DNA of 64,000 nucleotides, taken from NCBI RefSeq assembly GCF_013368755.1, contig NC_049564.1, forward strand, positions 1,496,001-1,560,000, given 5' to 3'. The DNA is from Talaromyces rugulosus (Eukaryota > Ascomycota > Eurotiomycetes > Eurotiales > Trichocomaceae). Positions within the stretch are counted from its first letter, which is position 1. Each line of letters starts with the position of its first letter. Below, in pieces: positions 42,732 to 53,966 of this stretch. The notes under the pieces are model-generated. The model made no database searches. It was not told the origin of the DNA and saw only the letters and a program-made list of their open reading frames with translations. A program made the translations under genes and the position numbers.

Positions 42732-44596
42732 AGTGGGCGGCGTGTGCTTGTGGAAATTGTTTGCTTTGTGCAATTGTTGAGTCCACACAGGCGTGTAGAC
42801 CTGGCAGTTTTGTATCATAGTGAGAGGATTTGGGGGAGTTTTTGTCAGTGCGATGATCTGTTATTTTCTGTTGTCCCTCACACGGTCATTCTCCTATTTG
42901 CTGGAAGGACTGAGAAACAGGGGTGGAAATGATGCGATCCCACATTTGTATAGATGAATTCATTATGGCTTTCTTTCCTTTTTCTATTTCTCATTTCCTT
43001 TCACTTTTGTTCTTTTTCCTCTTTCTCCTTGGTTAACCGCACGTCCTGACATATGCTCAGTGTTGCCATGTCGGATGTAACGGTGACTCGACAGGTTGTA
43101 TTCTCTTTCACTTTTTTGCTATTTTTTTATTTCCACACACGCCCATGATGCTGGGACTGGCTGGAACTCAGAGTGGAGATGGGTTTTGGTGTGAGACACG
43201 CGCCACCTGGGACAGTCCCTGGATGTTTTTTCTCATGGTATTATTGGGAGAGGCGACAGGTTGCAACATGTCGTTGCCTTCAACAAGAGCCCAACTCCAC
43301 ACGCGATGGATGTAACTAGCAAGCGGGCGCTGTGTGATTCGCCGGGTCAGCCGCCACCGCGCAGGCTTGCAGCTCTCTGGCGCGCGGGCGTCGATCGAGA
43401 TTTTCTTTCCCTGGTCAATAATATTAATATCATTCCAATAATATCGCAGAGGAACGCAGAGCGCAGCTTTCATCTGCTCTTGGCGCTGCAAAACTAGCTA
43501 GTACGTTTTGGCGGCAGGGTTGCGAGGTGGGCCACAGCAGCGCACGCAGTGCGAGCCCAGAATGCGACGAGAGAAGAAAAAAAAAGAAAAACAGCTGATG
43601 CTTCAAACTTCAGACAGCCAGCCACTGTTCTCAGTTCTGTAACTTCTGTTGTGAGAGCCTCCTGTAGCTCAACTCTTAATCCAACCTCGGCGTTACATAC
43701 AACTATTCCTCCGTAAGCCTACTTCGTACATACGCGCCGTTGTCGTGGCCTTGGCGCCCTTCTGGTTCGTCTTATAGGGCGACCAGCTTGCTCGGTCCAG
43801 AATAAGCTCGGCTTCGAGATACCTGATACAACGCTTCCGGAACTATAGTCGCACTCATGCTCTATGGAAATTGAGCGAAGGACCAGTCGGAGGCTCCGCG
43901 GGGATAGCGCCCAAGGTCCCCCGGGCTAGCCCCAAGGCGAAAACTCTCTGGGCTGCATTGCGGCGCATTTTGCCTGTGATTGCTGGAGCCTCTAGTCTCG
44001 AGGTAGTAGGCGCCCCGTGGATCGCCCGCTGTGTGCTGTGATCGGCCCATCCCTGTAGATCTCTTTAGTCGCTGTCACTGGAAGTTGAACTTTGAATTCA
44101 GGCGAGAGACAATAATGGCCCGACGTGGCCTGTGACGCTGAAACCTAGTAGTACGTGCGCGCGTAGCAGCACGCCGTCGACAGGAATCGCAAAAATTGGG
44201 GCTGCCGAACGATCATAATAACAGGGCTGGCAGTCATGTATCATCATCTATTGAAAATCATGTGAAACCCCAATGCAAAAGTGCAAACTAGAAAAACAAC
44301 CGAAAAAAAATATTCCCGCAAGTAACCGCCCAAAACGCCAAATCAAGCCAAGTCATTATTGCTGTACCACCCTATGAACTCCAGTTTTCCTTGTCGGGAT
44401 CCCGATCCACCGTGCATGTTTAGACCGTTGGTAGGCCCAGCGTCAAAGTAAAGCTTGTTAGCTCGTCGGCCTTGCAGTTCCCATGTCCGTACGATTCAGT
44501 GTCGAATCTATACGGATACGAAGATGCGTAGTAGTCGTACTAGTATGATCGCCCAGAGCGTATGATTGATCGTCGGCATGGTGACCACATCCTTGG
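42732..44596. other. Long gene-free region upstream of the hexokinase-like gene
   Basis: Almost 1.9 kb between the hexokinase-like start and the 3' end of the NC2-beta gene. It has a marked pyrimidine tract at 42965-43035, usual for strong fungal promoters, and a GC-rich patch at 43280-44060. I find no convincing ORF. A non-coding transcript is possible. Confidence 0.5.
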
Positions 44597-45226
44597 CTAC
44601 TCGCTTGCGCCGTTAAATTTTTGCCCGGCTGAGGCAAAGAGCTCTTGTTGCTGGCGCAGAAGCTCTTCTGCCGACAGACCACTCTGCTCCATCTTGCTGG
44701 TTTTCTTTTCTCGTGTCTGTTTCCCATCGGTTGTAAATCGTTTGTCAAGAAGAGAAAAGGATGTACAAAGGTAATGCTGACCTTGAGCGCTTCTTTGTGG
44801 TCCTCCGCAACAGCCAGCACGTCCTCGATGTAGTCGCCGAACCCGAGATCCTTCAGCGCCCGCTCAACATGCTCGCACGCGATTGTCTTCTTGGCCTCCT
44901 TCTCGCTGATGTCGTTTGCTTCGGACGAGATGAGCGTGATGAACTCGACACAGCACTCCATCAACAGGTCGCGCGCGTCTTTGGCGAACGTCTGGCCGGA
45001 CGAGGGCGGGAGAATCTCGGTGATTATTTTCTGCACTGTGGCTGTTGCGGTTGTTAGCAGTGGACGCGACGTTGGACAAATGATGGAATTAAAAAATTAA
45101 AAAAAAGGTATCTATGCTCGTACCTTTGGGGAGCGACAGATCGTCATTTGCTGTAGCCTTTGCGTTAGTGCCTTGCAACTTTTTCTTCTGTAGGCGCCAC
45201 TTACAACTAAACTCGCGGTCGGACAT
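44597..45226 (-). CDS. ncb2: Negative cofactor 2 beta subunit (Dr1-like)
   Basis: Four exons (45226-45205, 45150-45124, 45041-44782, 44716-44597) give 142 residues, the normal family length. NC2-beta pairs with NC2-alpha (Bur6), clamps TBP on DNA and blocks TFIIB/TFIIA entry. The joined start MSDREFSSNDDLSLPKATVQKIITEILP leads into a histone-fold core (TFAKDARDLLMECCVEFITLISSEANDISEKEAKKTIACEHVERALKDLGFGDYI), almost invariant in fungi. The C-terminus TREKKTSKMEQSGLSAEELLRQQQELFASAGQKF comes from the last small exon. Introns are 54, 82 and 65 nt with phase kept. Exons 1 and 2 are only 22 and 27 nt, so automatic gene calls may miss them. Confidence 0.95.
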
Positions 45227-47019
45227 GATGCGATGTAGCCTGTCAAGTATGCTGGAAGCTGGTGAACTGAACTGCCTGAACTGACTGGAATTAACTGATG
45301 AAGCTGTCGCGTCGCGGGGCTTTATCACAATAAAAGGCAGGCGCGGCCCACTCTGTCGCCGCTTTGATCGACCGGTCACGTGCCGATCGACATTCTAGTT
45401 GACTTCACTTTCGCCTACAACTACATGGCATGATCTTTATTTCATTGGTTTTTCTCGACACTGGAAAATGATCAAAACGACAGCAAACGCTTCACTTCCA
45501 TCAAAAGATGTTTCTTTGTTCTGCAAATTTCAAGTCTTGTAACTGGCTGATGCTTGTGGGATTTCCTATATTGTAGAATGTTCTTCTGAGATTACAGTGT
45601 CGACGGCTCTATCGAAAGACCAAATATCCCATGGGTAGTCAACCTATGGTATGCAAACTCCAGCATATAGCGAAGCAGACTCCGGGTCACATTCCATCAA
45701 TGTACCAGTGTACATCCAAAGCAAAAGAGAAATACGGTCATATGATGGTACGTCACCATCATCTTGCATAGAGCAGTAGTCCTTGTACACACTAAGAACG
45801 ATCGAGTGCTTCCTATTGCAAGAAGGAATTCATGGCTGAGTCTACTCTTGTGACATGTGCGGATTTGAAGCCCTCACTGTGCCACGTTTACGAAGCAAAC
45901 ATCCGCATAATTGAGTCTGCTTCCTGGCTTCCGTGTGGCTTTTCTTCCGCCATGCTTTGTTTTGATTGAGCAAGAACGTCATCATCCCCGGCAATCTTCA
46001 ATGACATTTGATTTCCTTCCCAGGGCCGAGTTGAAGAACACATTTCCCTCGGCCATTAATTTTGTGAGAAGCCGTAGAAGCAAAATGGGAGCGAAGTGAT
46101 CAGAGGAACGAGGAAGAATGCAGAAACAAAAATATATATATATATATATTTTCTTTGGTATCTACTATCGATTGAAGAAGCTTTCCTAATAGTGTGCCTC
46201 TTCGGCTCCATCACGGGCATCCGGATCCAATTCGATCAGCCCACATTCGCTCATGAATCGAGGCTTCATCTGTCTCGAGGTGGAGACGGCGTCCCCAGAC
46301 CTAATTTCCTGCCTATTCGCGCATTCCATACATAAAACCAGGCTATCAGGCTATCCAGAACCAGCCCATATAAAAGGCAATCCCAAGCATTCTTAGCACT
46401 TATTGCGCGCATATATCTCTGCATCTAGCACTCGGATTCTCTCTATATTGTGTTGCTCATCTCCTTCCTTGAGTTATCAGAACGTAGGCCTCCACTTCTA
46501 GTGTTGGTGTTCAAGGTGGCAGTAGTGTAGCTGTGATAGCTGTTACTGCTGGTGGTAGGGAAGTGAGAGACGCCCATTGGTGCGTATTGATGTCCACGAA
46601 TCTTCGAACAATATAGTCCTCTAGGCGATAGACATAGCTTTGGGAGGATGGGAAAATAGTGGTTGAGAATAGCGTTTGCTACGCCCGTTGTCCTACTTTC
46701 GGGGTCTCTCGCGGCGGCATAGCTATGTTGACACTGTCATTCCCTATCACTAGCCTCACTGGTGGCGTACGGTTGACGAATATCATTGACCCCTTTTCGC
46801 AGGGCTTGGTTTCTGTCACCAATCCTCATGACCTTTGCTTTTGCTGCAAGCACTATCCATGCAGTACTCCAAGTAAACTTAAAGCCTGAGGTTGATGCTG
46901 GACGCGAGCCATGCGAGTATTCTGACCCCCTCATGTAGCGAGAGAAAATATTTCGTTATTCTGGCGACTGCCACTATCCGACGGCAGTGTGAATACTTAA
47001 TGCCGTCCCTTTCTCACAC
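45227..47019. other. Gene-poor region
   Basis: About 1.8 kb. An (AT)n run lies at 46131-46150. The minus strand at 46500-46960 has short coding-like pieces with stops that probably belong to the decayed gene to the right. No intact gene is visible. Confidence 0.5.
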
Positions 47020-47969
47020 GATCAAGGACACCTAAATCCACAAACGTGGGCCATGTCAGTATCGAGACACCAATGTCGTCACCCGATATGAAGATCTTGA
47101 GTGGTATTGAGTAGTAAACACCTTCAAGAGGCTTGTACTGGTGGTGGCAGTAGTCCCAATGCTGTGCAATTTCTGCTTTTCCATCTCAAAGCCTGCAAAG
47201 ACCATATCAAGCACTGAGCATGGATAGACCATCCCATTGCATTCGTTGGTACGAATGGTTCATCTGCAGGAAGCCCAGGTGGGCGGGGCGAATTGGTTCT
47301 GCTTCGGTCGTGTCGTTCGTCGCTGGCCTCTTCCTGGTCATCCTCCTCAATTAGTTAGTGCGCCAATTCCAGGGCTTCCTTTTGCGACGAACTCCTCTGA
47401 GAGGACAAATAGGGATTTACTGGGATATTTTGTATAAATCCCGTTTCGTCGTTGTAGTCACACACGTCAGAAAAGGTTTCGCCGATTGGACTTGAGATTA
47501 ATGACTTGAAATCCCTCCCACTTATGCGATTTTTTCATGTGTCGGATAAACCATAGATGAAGTGAACTCCTGGAAGATTGGGCATAATTTTCAAACGTCA
47601 ATAAAACGATGTTGTTCAAGTCGAAGCATAAAATATCGTCCGTATCGACAGAATGAGACGATTTGTTCAATGTCCCATCTCATAACAATCCACCGGAACG
47701 TGGAAACACGTCGACAAATGGAGAAGGTACGGGCTTTTTGAAACAAGAAAAAAATACAATGCTAGCAGTATCCACTCGGGTTCTTTTGGGATCTCGTGAA
47801 GTGACTTTTGTCTGAGAGAGCCCACGTTTGAGTATTCTTGGGATTTCCCAACAAAAGACGTCTCGGAATAATATTGGTTGAAAGCCCGTTGTTGCTCTTC
47901 ATCGTTATCATCAATGTAACGAATGATAATGAAGTTTCCGTTGTAGGCAGTATTTGAGGCCCAAAACAT
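47020..47969 (-). pseudogene. Decayed protein-coding remnant, family not identified
   Basis: On the minus strand several blocks read like real protein but in changing frames: MFWASNTAYNGNFIIIRYIDDNDEEQQRAF near the 5' end, then FSDVCDYNDETGFIQNIPVNP with EPFVPTNAMGWSIHAQCL, then HWDYCHHQYKPLEGVYYSIPLKIFISGDDIGVSILTWPTFVDLGVLDRVRKG. At least one stop (near 47355) and two frame changes separate them. The GWSIHAQC block recalls fungal F-box-type proteins, but I cannot name the family. Confidence 0.4.
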
Positions 47970-49009
47970 TGGAGTTTATGGCTCCTACAGTATAGTCCAG
48001 CCTATTGGCCGAACTGCAACAAGCCTAAAGGCATAGCAGGTTGGTTATACTAAATGTCAGTCAGTATCTACACAATGCTAATCGGATCGAGACATACAGT
48101 CAAAGGTCAACTAAGGGTCCTGTTCTGCGGAACAGGAAGAGAGAGGAAGAGAAAGGGGAGTGCAGAGGTGAGTTAAGTATGTAGAGAAATATTTCCCAAC
48201 CGCCAGGTCATGCGTGAGTGAAAAATGTATCGAGTCTAGAATAATCTCTTTTCTACACCGACACCGGGTACCCAGATAGAGTACCGCTAGGAACAAAGAA
48301 AATCGGTTAAAAAGAGGGGATTCGTCAGGTATTTGGGAATTACCGGCACAACGGTGCTTTGGTGGATACTATGAGACAAAGAATGACAACTGCAAGCCAT
48401 TGTCTTTCGGACGTCAATAGGAGGATTTACAGGGATGGTTCCAAGTTCGTGGGGCCATGCATATGAAGATAGTATGTGACCCCGGTGAGATGAGAAATTA
48501 AAATTTATTGACGGAAAAATGGTGAAGAACTAGCGTAAGTGATTATTGACGAACTTCCGGGATCCCTGGTCCAAAGGTCTGACATATCAAGTCATTTTCA
48601 GTAATACTACCGCGGCTTCTTCTACCCTCAATTTCTTCCATTCCATGTAATATGTTTCATAATGGTCAAAGACATTGCTATGGAATTAGTTGTTCTTAGG
48701 TAAAATACGAATTTATTATTCATTTTGTGATCCATGAGTAGTTTCAGATGGTTTCAGGTTTTAATAAAGAGTACATCTTTCTTCTATAAAATGTATCCAT
48801 ATATAGCACTTAGGGTACTCAGCTAATATCCACCACGGACATCTGGAAACATTACTCAACCAACATTTGAAACTGACAAACTTCTAAAGACTTGAAGGCT
48901 GCTTTGCTGGACTTCATTGAATGGGGGGACATATATGTAGTTGAAAGTATAGACGTCTTCCATTCAAATTTTGATACTCTTTCCAATCTCAACTTACGTG
49001 AAGCCCAAC
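47970..49009. other. Gene-free region upstream of the F-box gene
   Basis: About 1 kb without a supported ORF. It contains a GGAAGAGAGAGGAAGAG purine tract near 48134. The last few hundred bases are probably the F-box gene promoter. Confidence 0.45.
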
Positions 49010-50247
49010 ATGGTAAGATAAAATCCTGGATAACTTCAAATTTTGGCCATTACTGACAATAACAGGGCAAACGAACAACAATCGCAGATCTCCCAGTGGA
49101 GCTTATGCTTCTCATTCTACACCATGTTTCCGACACAAAGTCTCTATTGTCTCTCGCTTTTTCATCGCGTGAAATTTACAACATCTATCTCATGGCACTT
49201 AAGGAGCTGCATATTGGGGTCCTCACCAGAAAATATGACGAAACGCTCCTGGATATCAACGAGGCAATTGCTGCGGTTCGGTCGACAGACGTCGGCATTA
49301 AAAACAACAAAGAAAAAGCCATCGCCCTCTTGGATGATTGGCGCCGCAGGCAAGAGACAGCAACGAGAGTTAAGGGATCACTTAAAGTTGAAGAAATTAA
49401 AGAACTGTATAAGTTCCACAAGGAAATACTATTTTTCCTAGCGGACTTCCGGGCCAATTTAAAAAGCCCTTATTTCATCAAGGATAAAGATTGGAATGAG
49501 AAATATGTGCCCATTCGATTGACCGACCCTGAAAGGCGTCGTTTCGTGACTGCTCTCTGTCGGCTTGTTATCCATCACAACATTTTTGGGAGATGCAAGG
49601 AAGCAAAGGAAGAGGATAGTACCTTTTATGATAATGAATGGGAACAAGAAATCAGCGGGGTAGATGCCTGGCGTTTATTTTTCGGTACAATGCCCCCTTG
49701 GGTGTACCACGAGATGGTATGTATACAGTGGCACCTTGTGGACAGATGGAGGGAAGTCTTGGCGAACGCAGAGATCAGAGCGCAGATGATGGGGATGTCT
49801 TGGACAATTCGTTTAAAGTTCCGTACGAACGGTTATACGTCTTTTGGACCGAGGTTTCTCTTCCGTGTTATAGATGCAGATCCATCCGATCGACATAACA
49901 TGCTTAAATTAAATCACGATCGCGGCAGTATTCTGCCATGGATTGGGTTCAGCAATCCAATTCCCAGGAACTTGCGACTCCCTCTTGTGTACCCGGCTGA
50001 CAAGTACAATGTCGGAAGCTTTGACGAGCTCTGGTCAAAGACATCAGCTGCAGACGAACCAGGCACTATCTGGAGACGCGCGGTTTTAAAGCTCTTCGCA
50101 AAGAATCTGGATTTTCAGGCGGCATTTGTCAATGAGGACATTAGCAATAACCCTTATAGTCATTTCCAGTGGATAGGCTGGGATTGTCAGATGATTATTT
50201 GGGACGAGGAGAAGGTGCAGGAATGGGAAGCTTACTATAGACACTAG
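49010..50247 (+). CDS. F-box-like protein, unknown target
   Basis: The start codon at 49010-49012 is followed at once by an intron (49013-49065, GTAAGA...AACAG), so exon 1 is just ATG. Exon 2 continues GKRTTIADLPVELMLLILHHVSDTKSLLSLAFSSREIYNIYL, a good F-box-like N-terminus, and runs to 50247 (394 residues in total). Without this intron there is no in-frame ATG before the F-box motif. The rest is a helical region with many charged residues and blocks like VDAWRLFFGTMPPWVYHEMVCI and FVNEDISNNPYSHFQWIGWDCQMIIWDEEKV, similar in style to lineage-specific fungal F-box proteins. It would link a target to SCF ubiquitin ligase; the target is unknown. Confidence 0.75.
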
Positions 50248-51089
50248 GGCAATGATTAGTGGGAAGAATATTTTTAATGTAGACTAAAAAAAAAGGGAGA
50301 GAAGAACAAGAAGTATGTAGTTACAAGTTTAGTGGCACGGAAACGCCAGTAGGACGCGGAACGCAGTTTGGAATCCCAAGATTCCTGGGGAAGCTCTCAG
50401 ACCGGTTGAATTTGGCTACCCTGCAGGGTTTTTGTAATCTTCCTGGGCATGCTGTCAAACTGATCAAATCGGCGATCTTGTAGGATTCCAAGCTTCCTGA
50501 GTATGCTATCAAATTGGTTAAATTGGTTACCCTGCAGTTTTTGTGAGCTTTTAAGTTTTTGAGTATGCTAGTACGTTGGTCAAACCATGCGTGTAGGGTT
50601 TACTGTGTAAGTCTCGTAAGTAGGTGATTAACCCCTTTATCTCTTTGTATAGTAGGGAGTTGACAACATCATTTGATGCTTATGGGGCTTGCAGAGATCA
50701 CATGTGCAGATTGGAGTAATATTTTTGGCTTTTTAACCTATAATGGAGGTTAATCCTAAAAGGGTAAGGCTTTTTTGTGATTTAAATGTGTCGTATAAAC
50801 AACCAATAAGCTTTATTTGTATTTGAAAAGTAACTGCAACTAATAATCGCTTCACCACTGCGTTCCTCGATCAACATTAACATTCTAACCTGTGGAGCCA
50901 TTCGGAATCTTTCGCGAGTCATGCTGATATTGATTTCTCAGCATCAAAAGCAGGAGCGAAGTTTGCAACTGCCGACATACCCGGTTATCAATCCAAAAGT
51001 ATTTATATGCAGTATAGTCTGCCGGCTAAATCCCAATTGAACTAAGTTACTTACCATATCTCTCCTCCATTCCTTCGTTAGAAACAATA
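50248..51089. other. Intergenic with diverged tandem repeats
   Basis: About 840 bases. From about 50380 to 50580 there are roughly four diverged copies of a 54-60-bp unit built on TTCCTGAGTATGCTATCAAA and CTACCCTGCAG. The rest holds the promoter of the lipocalin-like gene. No gene is seen. Confidence 0.55.
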
Positions 51090-51638
51090 ATGCCTTCAAC
51101 GGTGGAGGTTGTTCGAAAGGGCCTGGTTGGGACCTGGAAATTGGTCTCTTTTGTGAGCAAACCCGTGGCTGAGAACGGAACAGTTGGATATCCACTGGGC
51201 AAAGACGCTCAGGGATACATCATCTATACGGCAGCGGGTTATATGTCGGCTCAAATTATGGCCTTGGGATCAAAACCATACACCTCAGAAGACATCTATC
51301 ACGCCAAGGACGATGAAGCTGCCGAGGCTGCACGCCACTATCTCGCCTATTCTGGGCCCTTTGATGTCATTTCGAAGGGCGAGGATGTTTACGTTAAGCA
51401 TCACATGGACGTGGCCCTGGTTTCAAACTGGATTGGTAATCATCAATTGAGAAAGTGTGAATGGCGAGGTGATGAGATTACTCTGTCGCCTGAACATCCA
51501 TGGATGGTGAATGTAAGGGAGCCCAAATTTAAGTTTATGAAAAGACGGAAGCTAACGTGGAAAATAAAAGGGATCCCTTGTCAATCAGTACTTGACATTC
51601 AAACGACTCTAGACCTTTCCTTTGAGGATTACCATTGA
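51090..51638 (+). CDS. Lipocalin-like domain protein
   Basis: This is a single-exon protein of 182 residues. The opening KGLVGTWKLVSFVSKPVAENGTVGYPLGKDAQGYIIYTAAGYMSAQIM is typical of the bacterial/fungal lipocalin-like family (Lipocalin_5 type), whose members form a small beta-barrel. Later blocks YLAYSGPFDVISKGEDVYVKHHMDVALVSNWIGNHQ and RKLTWKIKG complete the barrel. There is no signal peptide, so it is probably cytosolic. Some relatives sit in secondary-metabolite clusters and bind or isomerise products; here no cluster is visible. Confidence 0.85.
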   Translation: MPSTVEVVRKGLVGTWKLVSFVSKPVAENGTVGYPLGKDAQGYIIYTAAGYMSAQIMALGSKPYTSEDIYHAKDDEAAEAARHYLAYSGPFDVISKGEDVYVKHHMDVALVSNWIGNHQLRKCEWRGDEITLSPEHPWMVNVREPKFKFMKRRKLTWKIKGIPCQSVLDIQTTLDLSFEDYH

Positions 51639-52050
51639 TGACTAGACCTATACCGGGAAAGGGGGAGTGCGACACAAAGCACAGGATTCTGGCTGAGAGT
51701 CACTTCAGGGCCCAGGAGTAAGAAGGCTGCGTTTTTGGTTCATTTCATTTCGATTCGACTCTCTCGACCGAGTGCATCTGCTTCGAGCCATGCCTTGGCG
51801 CTAATATACTAGATTTATAGACATTATATTGATACCTGCTAGAGATTATTAGCATACGTATAGAAGGGGATTGTTATAGTAAAACGTACGGTAGATATTT
51901 TCATGATTTTCGAGCATCTTAAGAATTTTAAGTTATTTACCTAAAACTTTATGTGTAATATTGATGTCGTGGTGGGGAGGAGTGGAATGATTACGTAAGC
52001 AGCGGGCAGAAGCTAGGTTCACCGCCTTGGCGGCTTTTCCGCGCCAAATA
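51639..52050. other. Intergenic, nothing recognised
   Basis: About 400 bases after the lipocalin-like stop, AT-rich at 51830-51960. It probably includes the promoter of the snoRNA host transcript that follows. Confidence 0.4.
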
Positions 52051-52169
52051 AATTTTCGCTTTTCGAGTTTCTTCCTCTCTTCTCTGTAATCAAGCTGTAA
52101 CATTCGAAGCAGCTGGCCTGCATTTCACTAACTGGTAAGCTCTCCTGTTTATTTCTCTCTCCCTCTTCT

Positions 52170-52248
52170 ATCATGATGAACTATCGTGTCGCCCCTATCA
52201 TACCAAAACGTGGTGATTACCTGTCCCGCCAAAGGACTATCTGATGAT
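52170..52248 (+). ncRNA. Candidate box C/D snoRNA 1 (intronic)
   Basis: Box C ATGATGA (52173-52179) and box D CTGA (52241-52244) lie inside intron 1. They are bracketed by ATC before box C and GAT just after box D, a short terminal stem. A GTGATTA at 52213-52219 could act as C'. Such RNAs guide 2'-O-methylation of rRNA; I have not identified a target with certainty. Confidence 0.5.
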
Positions 52249-52392
52249 CATACCTCTTTTCAAGAATTGTCTCAAGCACTGGTGTGTACAGCGCTAATGA
52301 CTGCCAGATTTTTATTTTTTTTCCCACCAGATTTTTTCCAGATCTCGGTTAGATTTTAGCTCAAGGTAAGCCGGATTGCATTTTTTATTCTT

Positions 52393-52486
52393 GACGCGTG
52401 ATGAACCATACATTTCCATGCTAAGTATGAAGATTTTCATCTAATGCTTACAACGTGTATCTGCTTTTCATCTTTCGGCTGATGTC
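52393..52486 (+). ncRNA. Candidate box C/D snoRNA 2 (intronic)
   Basis: Box C GTGATGA (52398-52404) and box D CTGA (52479-52482) lie inside intron 2, with GAC before box C and GTC after box D able to pair. The stretch just before box D (CATCTTTCG) is complementary to CGAAAGATG, a word I recall from conserved large-subunit rRNA; that match is short and needs checking. Confidence 0.5.
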
Positions 52487-52551
52487 TTAACAATCTTGAT
52501 GTTATTACTCATTTTATTTGGGGAATTCAACTAATAAATACATCGATAGGT

Positions 52552-53525
52552 CTACTCTTGAAACGCTTCGAGATCCTTGTCGTTCCACCTGCCCGTCGTT
52601 AGATATCTTATAGCTCTTCCAATTAATGGGGAAGAAAAAAAGAATTCAAACAAAACTTACGTGATGAACCGTCCACTCAATGTATTAGGTGCATCCAGCA
52701 CGAGCTTCGCCATGACATGGCCCGGCAGCTCAGGTTTTAGCAGTTTGCCGTCACGGTGCGCACCAATAAACTTGGACACAGCATCGGATGGCATGTTGTT
52801 GGCGTGATCCTCGCGGATCTCGCGCTGCATCTCCGTATCAACCATGCCCGGTCGCACGGAGATGGAGGTGATATCAGGCTCTTCGCTGGCCAGCGACAGC
52901 GTAAAATGGTTCATGGCTGCCTTGGTCGCTCCGTACAGAGCCCATCCGCCCATGGCCGATGTAGATGCGCCGGAGGATGTAAAGACGATTTTTCCTTTGG
53001 ATTCCCTCAGAGCAGGGAGCGCAGCTTTTGTCTGCCATTCACATGCATCAGGGTCTCTCTTTCTTTGCACATAGACAAGAAATGTAACGTAAAAAAAAGA
53101 AAACTTACAAACGACACCAAGCTGAAAAAATTCACCTCGAACCCCTTCTTCCACTGCTCGACATCCGCGTTTGCGACAGTCGACACCTGGCCCAGTATGC
53201 CATGGTTGAGCACCAGCCCATCCAGACGGCCAAAACGCGACTGGGCCAGTGCAACCGCCTTCTCGCCGAGCGAGTGGTCGGACAGGTCGCCGGCGATGTA
53301 CTCGACGTTGTCCGGGTACTGTGTCTTGAGGGCTTGTAGCGGTTCAGCGGAGCGCGCGAGGATGACCACGTTATTTGGCGGCGTGGTTGTGAGGAGATAT
53401 TTGGAGATGGTCAAGCCGAGGCCTTTTTTTTTTATACAAAAAAATTAGTTTGATTCATTGTTTTGGGAAGGGTTGGAAGAGGTACCGCGAGAGGCGCCGG
53501 TGACGATGATGGTTTTGGATGCCAT
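52552..53525 (-). CDS. Short-chain dehydrogenase/reductase
   Basis: Four exons (53525-53486, 53422-53109, 53031-52661, 52588-52552) give 253 residues. All joins keep phase, and the last exon supplies the typical end WNDKDLEAFQE. The Rossmann motif spans intron 1 (IIVTGASRG-LGLTISKYLL), then DLSD, the LVLNHG block (NNAG variant), the Ser of the active site in FTSSGAS and YGATKAAMN with catalytic Tyr and Lys, and RPGMVDTEMQ. These fit a classical NAD(P)H-dependent SDR of the fungal group similar to sepiapterin or benzil reductase-like enzymes. The substrate is unknown. Confidence 0.88.
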
Positions 53526-53966
53526 GTCTATTTATCTACGCAGTACTGTCAGTGGTGATGCACCATGCAATTGGAAGCGGAAATATTTACCCGAGATGTA
53601 TGCAGGTTCAACGCTTGTATGTGTTTAGCATTGAAGTTCAGGTGATAAAAACAGCGAAACAATTCGGATCAATGGATTAATATATAACAGTCGAAGCAAC
53701 GGCAAAGCCGAGCCGAAGCTGCCCCGCAGCGGGCCCTGACATTTGCCTTCGGACGCATGAGTAGTGGGCTTACATGTTATTATTGATAGTAGATACTAAA
53801 TTATTGCAATTAGTGGAATAATTTATTGGTGTCATCCCATTATTCACTTTCCTGTACATGTTGTGCACATGTGGTCTCATGGGACAGACAGGTTCTCGCC
53901 AAGCCAACATTTAAAGTATATATATAAACAACTACACGTTCTACATCTAGAGATATACATATCAAA
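53526..53966. other. Divergent intergenic region (SDR / FAD oxidase)
   Basis: About 440 bases between two divergent starts. TATATATAA lies near 53919, upstream of the oxidase gene. No defined operator is seen. Confidence 0.4.

Larger units (their letters stand above)
52080..52551 (+). ncRNA. Putative non-coding snoRNA host transcript with two introns
   Basis: A non-coding spliced transcript is suggested. Exon 1 ends at 52134 (ACTG/GTAAGC). Intron 1 (52135-52307) has a branch-like GCTAAT and ends CTGCCAG (a second AG lies at 52330). Exon 2 (about 52308-52365) ends CTCAAG/GTAAGC. Intron 2 (52366-52549) has CTAATAA and ends CGATAG. Neither exon has a useful ORF, yet each intron contains a box C/D pair about 70-80 nt apart. 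This is the layout of fungal snoRNA host genes. Its 3' end meets the convergent SDR gene. Confidence 0.55.

Noticed and set aside
42732..42818. Upstream in-frame ATG of the hexokinase-like gene at 42818
   Set aside because: The extra 29 residues come from CA-rich sequence that looks like untranslated leader and do not resemble the family.
43168..43497. Overlapping ORFs of about 80-107 codons on both strands
   Set aside because: No family resemblance, no consistent splice sites, and the open frames fit the local GC-rich composition.
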